Positions 56,851 through 64,000 of a DNA stretch of 64,000 bases are shown piece by piece. The position numbers and the translations under genes were made by a program. Location of the stretch: NCBI GenBank assembly GCA_024449915.1, contig JAMZAV010000776.1, positions 62,001 through 126,000 of the forward strand, read 5' to 3'. The DNA comes from Sweltsa coloradensis (taxonomy: Eukaryota > Arthropoda > Insecta > Plecoptera > Chloroperlidae). The notes under the pieces were generated by a model. It searched no databases. It was not told the origin of the DNA and was given only the letters and a program-made list of their open reading frames with translations. The number at the start of each line of letters is the position of its first letter. Positions within the stretch are counted from its first letter, which is position 1.

Positions 56851-57311
56851 ACGTGCTCCAGCAAGGCTCTTCGCGACACGAGATTTCTACATAGATTTTA
56901 AGTGTTTTAGCAAAATATTTGCTAGCGTCGACGCCGTTTCTTGTTGTTGAATGTAATAACAAGGATAGGGCATCAAGCATTGTACTTGTTCATCTGATTG
57001 TATTGTATTATGTATTTGGCTATGCTTTAATGTAACCCTTAATTAATAAAAAAAAAATAGATAAACAATAAATAACTATCTTAATTCCTAATAACTTAGT
57101 TAGTCACCTGAAGAGGGTCACACCGGGTTATTCTGTTGTGTGCCCTACAGCGGGCATTCTACAAAAAGTAACCGTTTGGAAAATTTGTCAATTTAGCAGG
57201 TGATATATGGACCCTTCAAATGCCGAGGTTAGTGGAATAGACCTTGGAATCATTAACAATATCGTGAATATGATTTTTTTTTTTTAGTTTATATTAATAA
57301 TTTAATAATCA
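56851..57311. other. No gene seen (3' side of the TRPA gene)
   Basis: AT-rich intergenic sequence; I can assign no polyadenylation signal with confidence. Confidence 0.4.
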
Positions 57312-58948
57312 TTATCTTTTTCCTCTTCTAGTCACTTTGTTTTCGTCACCAACAGCTGATTTATTTTTATTCCCTTTCGCATTTATCTTTTGGTTCAATT
57401 GCTCAACTTTATTAGTAAGAACATTTATCTTCTGTTCAAACTTAGCTAACATCTTAAATAACTTAACTTGATCTTCGTCGTATTTGGTTGCATCTTGTTG
57501 TTTTGGTGTTGCTCCATCAAACAATTTGTCTTTCTTTACTTGGTAAGCCTTGATCAAAATGGAGTTCATGAGTTTTCTTGGGAATGGTTGCGCTTTATCG
57601 AAGTAGATCCTCTGTCTTTGTCCGACTTCTTGAATGTGGATAGGAAAAAGCACCAAGAGTTGTTCGTAAGTGCTGAGAAATTCTGCTTGTTTTCGAAGCC
57701 GGTCGACTTTCTCGACATCCAAGATTGCCTTGGCCAAGAGAATGTTCATGGTGATTATACCGACCAGAAGCAAGAAGAGAAGAAAGACAAGCTTGGAGAA
57801 TCCCACAATGATGTCACTACTTTTGAAATTCTCAAACATGTCTTTGTATTCGAATTCGTTGGTCATCATGACAACAGTCTTGAGAAAAGCCTCTGTAATT
57901 GAAGTGAATGGAGGATTTCCTTGGAATTCTACGAGAAAAATAATGACGAACGCAACGATTAAGAAAGTAAATGATAAAAACACATTGACAAAATTTGTGG
58001 TGACCTTGAAGAACATTAGCATGTAGAGTCCATACGTTGGCACCCTGCTTATGATCAACATGAATTCTAGGGAGAATAGAAAAATGGCTGTAGCTGCGAC
58101 TTCGCGAATTAAGAGTCGTTCAGGGTCGATTAGTACGATGAGAAAGACCATTAACATAAAACCGATGATGAAGAATCTTGCGGTTGACTTCATAATAAAA
58201 TAGATTACAGCTTTTGAGAATTCCCAGTGCATGAAATATCTTGAGTTGCGTGTCTTTAAGAACATATAGAGAAACTGGTGGGGAATATACACAGAGAACT
58301 CAACACAATTAACACACGGAGCACTATCATACCGGCATCGCGAGAAGTCCGGTCTTTGTAGTAGAACATAAGTAACACTTTTATACTGAACGGAATAACA
58401 AACAACAGATATGCAAAAATTAAGACTTGATAAAAGTAAACAACCCTTTCCCATTGTAGGCAAAGGAAACTTTCAATAACCGGATGCACGAAAAGGCTTC
58501 CTTGATTAACCAAATCCCCGGTTTCGACCAAAGCGTTAATAACCTTAAGTTGTTGGTTAGATTTAACCGTTTCGTTGATCTGTTTCGGTAGAAGAATTTT
58601 ATAATCGATTCCTATAGATTTTTGTTTGACGGATATAGAATCGTCGAGGATGTTCTCTACAAGAGCGACCGAGCCAGGTACTCGGTTAATAAAGAGATCC
58701 ATCGCGGTCGTGATTGTGCCGTCGTCAGGGTGGGTGCACTTGGCGGACAGGTCACATCCGGCGTCCACGATCGTCTGGATCACCTTGCTGTGACAGTGGA
58801 TACACGCCCAGTGGATGGGCATCAAACCACGAGAGTCGGCGTCGTTGACCAGGGTAGGGTCACTGTTGAGAATGACCTTGACGACCTCGTCGCAACCCTT
58901 GATGGTCGCAAGGTGAAGGGGGGTGATTTCGCGGTCCTCGTAGATCGC
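57312..58948 (-). CDS. TRPA-family channel, last exon: ankyrin end, six TM segments, C-terminal coiled coil; one frameshift
   Basis: Acceptor TTGTTCAAG before 58948, phase 0. It starts AIYEDREITPLHLATIKGCD, then a further ankyrin repeat (GLMPIHWACIHCHSKVIQTI), a linker, the pre-S1 box FVHPVIESFLCLQWERV, S1 (YFYQVLIFAYLLFVIPF) and LRVLIVLSSLCIF. The homology then moves one frame, beginning PHQFLYMFLKTRNSRYFMHW, and goes on through four more membrane segments (FFIIGFMLMVFLIVLI; VFLSFTFLIVAFVIIF; LVFLLFLLLVGIITMNILLA) to a Lys-rich coiled-coil end (FEQKINVLTNKVEQLNQKIN) and a stop at 57312. The shift sits at a 4-base C run (58280-58283), as if one base were missing. TRPA channels are thermal, chemical or mechanical sensors. 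This one is closer in style to pyrexia, painless or TRPA5 than to TRPA1. Confidence 0.85.
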
Positions 58949-59473
58949 CTTGAACAAAGTCAAATAAGTTTTAATTTAGCGTTGATCAACTAGAATCAGT
59001 CATAGATCGGCACAGACACCACCGACCAACAAACAATGGCCAAATAGATATCGGTAACTGGAAAATGAATCTCGCAAATTATTGATGGATTTCGTTTATA
59101 CCAGAAGTTACAAATCTTCTGTCCGTAGCAGAATTTGAACAGGGACCTTTTGCTTTCAAAAAGGAACTCGAATGACTGGACTATCCAGAATAGTAATTTC
59201 GGACGCATCTGAAAGCTCCTAACTGCTACTTGCAATACCCAGGAGTGAGTGCTCTCTCCATTTTGAAGGAAATAGAACACCGTGCCCCAACACCAAACTT
59301 TTCTCAAACTGCTGACAAAAATTCAGCAGACATATGGCGCCCGATCCTGTGATAAACCTAGGCTAGGGTTTAAGTCACTCAGGAACCACAGACCATTATA
59401 ATCTAGCTAATCACCGTTTACTACCCTCAAAGAGACAACATGTGAAGCTCTTCTAATATTGAGCAACACCCAC
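58949..59473 (-). other. TRPA intron
   Basis: 525 nt between a CTACGTAAGAAG|GTGGGT donor and the TTCAAG acceptor; phase 0; no repeat recognised. Confidence 0.65.
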
Positions 59474-59803
59474 CTTCTTACGTAGATTACAATTATTTTC
59501 GATGAGTATCTCAACACACTTGCTGTGCCCCTTGAAGGCGGCAATATGCAAGGCGGTGAAGTCGTCAGGCGCCGTGTAGTCCTTGATCTCGTCCATCATG
59601 AAGTGGGTGTCGTGCTTGAAGAGCGCCTCGATCATCTTAGGCTGTCTCGTCTCGGCCGCGCATTGCAACACGGTCCTTTCCTCAAGGTCAAGCAGGGTGA
59701 GGTCCACGTCCGCCTTCAGCAACAACAGCAGGCACTTGTACTGCTTGGAGAGGACAGAGAGGAAGACTGGAGAGTTGCCGCCGGCGTCTTGGTCGTTGAT
59801 GAC
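59474..59803 (-). CDS. TRPA-family channel, ankyrin-repeat exon
   Basis: Acceptor ATGTTACAG, donor AAGAAG|GTGGGT, 110 codons, phase 0 both sides. It encodes VINDQDAGGNSPVFLSVLSK, LLLLKADVDLTLLDLEERTV, LQCAAETRQPKMIEALFKHD and DDFTALHIAAFKGHSKCVEI, three ankyrin repeats with the T-LH-AA--G-----V-IL pattern. Intact. Confidence 0.88.
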
Positions 59804-59825
59804 CTGTAACATACAGGGCCGGATG

Positions 59826-60165
59826 ATTCTAAACTTCTGATTTGGACTTGAGTCCATCAGTTCTTGTCTTAGGAGTTTGTAAACGCTGACTTTGGAGCCG
59901 TCCTAGCAACGAAGCACATAATAAATTCAGAGTTGTTCTGAATCGGCCTTGTTGATTCTGGCGTTGATTCGCGGGTGTTCGCACTGTCCATACCACTGAT
60001 TGCTATATTTCCTATTAAAAATATCGATCTTTGGTTGGTTATCGCTCGCTCGTCGATTGCGTTGGGCCTACAGGGTTGGCTTGGTCGCTTTGATTTAAAG
60101 TCCCCCACTGAAAATCATTTATATAACTGAGTGGGTATACTCTAAATACAATTTATTTTATTTAT
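59826..60165 (+). repeat. SINE family 1 copy, head truncated
   Basis: Starts at TTCTGATTTGGACTTGAG, about 20 bp upstream (on the minus strand) of the exon at 59803, and ends with ACTGAGTGGGTATACTCTAAA and an AT tail. Confidence 0.75.
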
Positions 60166-60987
60166 GATTTCTGTTGATGAACCATGCCAGTCGAACTCTT
60201 TTTCGAATGGGTGGACGGGAGGGGGGGAGGTTGTTATGAGCTGATGAGTTTTTTGCTTCTACATCTTTCCAACTAGCCACAAGTCAGCACACCCAGAAAC
60301 ACAGCCCTAGGTATACTGACGGCTACTAGATTTTCAGACGATGCCGATGTTTCACATTCTGAATTGTGGGGGCATTGTGGGGGCACAGCATTAAAATAGT
60401 GTGGTGGGCACGGGAAAAAGTGGAGGGGGGGATTCTAACCTTCCTACGCTCCTATACTAAACGTCTCCATTAATGCACTGAGGTTATTCGAGACTATGAG
60501 TGGCGATAGATAACGATGAAGTACAGTAACAAAAACGTGAAATAAACATGTTTTATGTGAGACTCGAACCTAGTCCTCGTAGAGACATACCCATCGAACC
60601 AGTGCCCTAATCGTATGTGCCACCGCGTACGGCGCAGGTCGGGAACTTCAAATACTTTTATTAAAGCCAATTAGCATTCTGGTTTTGTTTAATCAAATTA
60701 TTTTGAAAATTGAAATTTGAGTTTTTAGACAGGAATTTGTGGTAAAATTAAAAAGTAAATTTCCTTCTGGTTTTACCTAAAAGTGATGAAATTTCTAGAA
60801 AAATTTGTCTAATTGACAATTTTCTTGGAAGTGGTGTAACGTTCACACAGTCCTCTCTGATATTTTTGGAAATATCAGGCCTGTACACTTCCAATAAAAA
60901 ATCCTAAATTATTTACTAGTAATGAATGTTGCTATCTTAATGAATCGGTCTACAAAAATACATTACAAATAGTAATCACCACCTTAC
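60166..60987. other. TRPA intron remainder
   Basis: Contains a short tail fragment of the 5S-derived SINE (about 60,468-60,530) and a minus-strand tRNA-like segment (about 60,550-60,630, GAGACTCGAACCTAGTCC being the B-box complement). Otherwise nothing seen. Confidence 0.5.
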
Positions 60988-61218
60988 TTTTTTACTGTCT
61001 TCATGTTCCAAAAGTTCTTTCATAATCTTTATGTGGTTTTTAGTAGCTGCTATATGAAGAACTGTTTTCTGCCTCCCCGTCTGGGCCTTAATATCAGCCC
61101 CGTTCTTCAGCAGGCATCTGACAGCCTCCAGGAACTGACTCTGTACAGCGATGTGTAAAGGAGTCTCGCCACGGTTGTTCTTCTGATTTATCGCAGACTT
61201 TAACACCGATACCAACAC
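60988..61218 (-). CDS. TRPA-family channel, ankyrin-repeat exon
   Basis: Acceptor TTTGTTTTCAG, donor AAAAAA|GTAAGG, 77 codons, phase 0. It encodes VLVSVLKSAINQKNNRGETP, LHIAVQSQFLEAVRCLLKNG and ADIKAQTGRQKTVLHIAATK: two clear ankyrin repeats. Intact. Confidence 0.88.
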
Positions 61219-61319
61219 CTGAAAACAAAAACTTAGAATATAAAACATATTTTATTTCAGGAACGTAATTTTAACATGCTCACACATTCCTCCATGTATT
61301 ATTCATTGTGGTTTACAGT

Positions 61320-61700
61320 TTACTTCAGGAAGGCTTTGGGCGGCGCAGTATCTACTAACTTTGGGCCGTGGTGGGCAAAGTGCAATTTTGTTCTTCCAAT
61401 ATTGAAATACTTTTTGTCAGCAATGAAACAGTAGGTCTACTTCTAAAGCGTCGTAAGTGGCTAGCTGGCATAACCCTTGGACCTGCTTTTACAAAGCTCC
61501 ATCTTTTAATTGTTTTTGATAAAAACAGAGCTTCAATTTCCATTAAATTCCTTGATAAATTCTTAATAACAAATATAATAGATTACACATATATAAAAGA
61601 ATACATATTTGATTGGTTTAGACTGCCAAATGTAATGCAGCTTTGAGGAATCTTTAATGAAATTCACCCAGGTTTTAACATGTGTTTATATGGCTCCAAC
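61320..61700 (+). repeat. Dispersed repeat related to 45,880-46,265
   Basis: GGCAGTAGTCTAC-type words, GTAGGTCTACTTCTAAAGCG and GCTAGCTGGCATAACCCTTG match the 46 kb copy. Lies in a TRPA intron; the open frames are not conserved. Confidence 0.5.
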
Positions 61701-62027
61701 ATAATTTTTGTCCACCAGTCGGCCATGACAGTCGGTGTGACGTCATCTGAAACTCTCGTTTACCTCCTTCATAGTAATTACTCAACTTAGTATTACAGCA
61801 CTACATTTAGTTGTAACTTTACAAGATTGCAGGACACACATTAACAGGATGGAACGTTGGTTCCGTTTCCTGTATCTTTTTCTGGTTAGGCATAATATTG
61901 TGTGCACACTATAACTTGTAATATGTATGCACAATGTAGCATATTTCATTTCAATTAATAAATAATTATTGATTATGATTAAAGTGTAGTAAAATCAAAT
62001 TATTTATTAAAAATAATTATTGAACAC

Positions 62028-62250
62028 CTTCAATGGTTCCTCACAGCGTTGGAATGCCGCCTCGTGAAGAGCAGTATTACCCTTGGAGTTAGCTATGGGC
62101 TCATCGTATCCTGCGTTGAGGAGGGTGTGAACCGCCTTTATTGAGTCAAGGTTCACAGCTACGTGTAACGGTGTCTCGCAGTACTTCGCATTCTTCTTCC
62201 TCGTCGGTGAGCCACCTTTTGCTATCAGAGCGTGTATCACCTCGAGGAAA
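62028..62250 (-). CDS. TRPA-family channel, most upstream exon seen (ankyrin repeats)
   Basis: Acceptor TTCGTGTTACAG, donor TTGAAG|GTGTTC, phase 2 in and 0 out. It encodes FLEVIHALIAKGGSPTRKKN, AKYCETPLHVAVNLDSIKAV, HTLLNAGYDEPIANSKGNTA and LHEAAFQRCEEPLK. The incoming partial codon shows that at least one more exon exists upstream (to the right). I could not identify it before the window edge, so the N-terminus is missing. Confidence 0.85.
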
Positions 62251-62479
62251 CTGTAACACGAATAAACAGGGCCATTAATGGCGATTTTACCAGACACGAC
62301 TATATTTCAGATTTGAAAAGGCAAATTAATGAAATAATTTACCTAATCTAATCTTAAATCTTAAACCGAAAAAGATTGTTGTTTATTTCTGTCCATTGAT
62401 GAGTACACATAGGATAACATATTTTACAATATTATTGCACTTACAACAATGAAAACAATACACAAACACATCTACACAG

Positions 62480-62905
62480 CGGCCAGCGGTTTAGCCGAGC
62501 TCGTTTAACCGGTTCCCACTCGATCACCGAAGTTAAGCAGAATCGGGCGTGGTCATGGGTAGAGTGGGTGACCGCTCTACCCTGAAACTCACGTATACCG
62601 CTGGTTAGAGCAGATGGAGGGTTCGAAAGCTAGTGTAATGGCTTCGTTCTCCTCGACGTCTGCTCGGCAGTCCGGGTTAGTGGAGGAACCTATATGACTG
62701 TCAAAGTTACACCGTCCTGTCGGATGGGACGTTAAGCCGTTGGTCCCCTTGGTACTTTTCGAAAGGAGTAGGCTACGTGCCGGTACCGGGTTTCCCCTCC
62801 ACCCTTCTGTTCATACTTCATCCTCATCTATCACCACTCATCGTCTCGATTAGCCAAAGTGCATAAATATGAGACGTTAAGCAATATTCAATCAATCAAT
62901 CATCT
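62480..62905 (+). repeat. 5S-rRNA-derived SINE (SINE3 type), near full-length
   Basis: The head has the 5S internal-promoter and core words CGATCACCGAAGTTAAGCAG, TCGGGCGTGGTCATGGGTAG and GTGGGTGACCGC at 62,522-62,574. The body follows (CGTCTGCTCGGCAGTCCGGG, GGATGGGACGTTAAGCC). The tail ends GAGACGTTAAGCAATATTCA and (ATCA)n. A truncated minus copy is at 15190-15610. Confidence 0.8.
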
Positions 62906-62983
62906 ACACATAAATATGAATTACAAATACACTCACAAAACCAAAGGGTAAGTGGAAACAAAATTCATTCGCCAAAGGGACTA

Positions 62984-63922
62984 CTAGGAAAACGCTCAGT
63001 TGGACGCGTTGTTGAGCGAGCACCGGTACGTGCAACACGACCCGAGTACGACATTTCCAGAATGTTTCATACCAATAAGTCTTTAAGGTCGTGACCGATT
63101 TAGCTGAAAATTTGTAAAATAGGAGAGAATGGATAAAATCCACCGCCATCTAGAGGACCTTGACATCATTTCTTTGGGAAAACTATTTTACTCTTGATTT
63201 CTTCTAGGTGGCAGTACATAGTGACCAGAATTCTTGTGCGACTTTTCGTTGCCATGGTAACGTTACTTTTGTTAAAATGTAATTTCTATCTACACTACTT
63301 ATCGGATCAAAATAAAATTAACATATTCGTGACCGGACGGACATTCTAAATGATTTGGCTGCCTCAGATTTTGTCGCCGTTTAGTTTAAAAAAAAACTTT
63401 AGGTTAACTTTAATGTAACTTTATAACTTTTTGAACGATTTTGCCACAAAACTAATGGCATTCAATCGGGAACGAAACTTGCGGATGGTCAAAATTTCAA
63501 CTCGATCCGAGCCTCCGTTTGACCGCTGTCATGAGCCAAAAAAGCTGTGCGACTTTCCGTTGCCATGGTAACGGGACTTTGTTATAATGTAATTTCCATC
63601 TACACTACTTTTTGGATCAAAATAAAAATGACATTCTTGATCGGACGGACATTCTAAATGATTTGGCCACCTCAGATTTTGTCGCCGTTTAGTTTGAAAA
63701 AAAAACTTTCGATTAACTTTAATGTAACTTTTTAACTTTTTGAACGATTTTCCCACAAAACTTTACAGCAACCCGCCCAGGTGGTATGTACATGTGTGCA
63801 AAATTTCAGGTCGATCAGAGAAACGGTGCGACCTGTATCAAAGCAGTAACAGAAAAAAAAAAAAAAAAAAAACAGACATTCGAGCCATAAGAGTCAAGTG
63901 GAGACGCTCGCTTCGCTCGCTC
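62984..63922 (-). mobile_element. Mosaic Helitron-like element (copy H11)
   Basis: The left (3') end is subfamily II (CTAGGAAAACGCTCAGTTGG, TTGTTGAGCGAGCACCGG). The middle holds two copies of subfamily III body (TTGCCATGGTAACG at about 63,250 and 63,560). The right (5') end is again subfamily II (complement of GAGCGAGCGAAGCGAGCG, with the TCGAGCCATAAGAGTCAAGT body). Confidence 0.7.
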
Positions 63923-64000
63923 AACAATGTTTTCTGACAAACTTGAATGATAATAAGAAATTTTAATTTTTGCTGGAGATTTTTGTATTGTTGTACCTAC
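63923..64000. other. No feature seen at right edge
   Basis: AT-rich 78 bp. Confidence 0.5.

Noticed and set aside
57468..57902. Plus-strand frame of 144 codons
   Set aside because: Shadow of the TRPA membrane exon on the minus strand.
62520..62580. Functional 5S rRNA gene
   Set aside because: Only part of 5S is matched, and it continues into a repeat body shared with another copy.

Overview
This is a eukaryotic nuclear window with spliced genes, GT-AG introns and dense transposable-element debris. A multi-exon odorant receptor of the 7tm_6 family (51.2-55.3 kb) points to an insect, because that family is known from insects. The order cannot be resolved from what I see. Single-base frame breaks in G/C runs of otherwise well-conserved exons suggest either recent decay or consensus errors from long reads.

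Layout. (1) 1-16.6 kb, minus strand: at least four, perhaps five, exons of a long Pro/Gln/Ser-rich, probably disordered protein that I do not recognise. Its largest exon (1-3,355) is open for about 1,118 codons and runs off the left edge. Its introns hold a decayed jockey-like LINE, tRNA-derived SINEs, a 5S-rRNA-derived SINE and Helitron-like elements. (2) 16.7-22.3 kb: a 1.28 kb DNA transposon carrying nine exact copies of a 14-mer, plus gene-free repeats. (3) 22.4-33.4 kb, plus strand: the channel half of a kainate-type ionotropic glutamate receptor. It has two alternative-looking M1/pore exons, one with Gln and one with Arg at the Q/R site. (4) 37.1-39.4 kb: two related mobile elements with palindromic ends. 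(5) 40.2-42.0 kb, minus strand: an intronless divergent ionotropic receptor (IR). (6) 43-51 kb: repeats, including a Penelope-like GIY-YIG fragment between two inverted arms of about 515 bp with a hammerhead-like motif. (7) 51.2-55.3 kb, plus strand: the odorant receptor. (8) 57.3-62.3 kb, minus strand: a TRPA-type ankyrin-repeat channel. (9) 62.5-64 kb: a 5S-derived SINE and a mosaic Helitron-like element.

Four of the five genes are sensory or neuronal receptors of different families (kainate iGluR, IR, OR, TRPA). I see no evidence that they share regulation. The most interesting observations are the genomically encoded Q/R pair of pore exons, and a superfamily of non-autonomous elements whose 5' ends and 3' subterminal segments covary across four subfamilies while all keep a GCGTT-type hairpin and a CTAG end, which resembles Helitron2 architecture.
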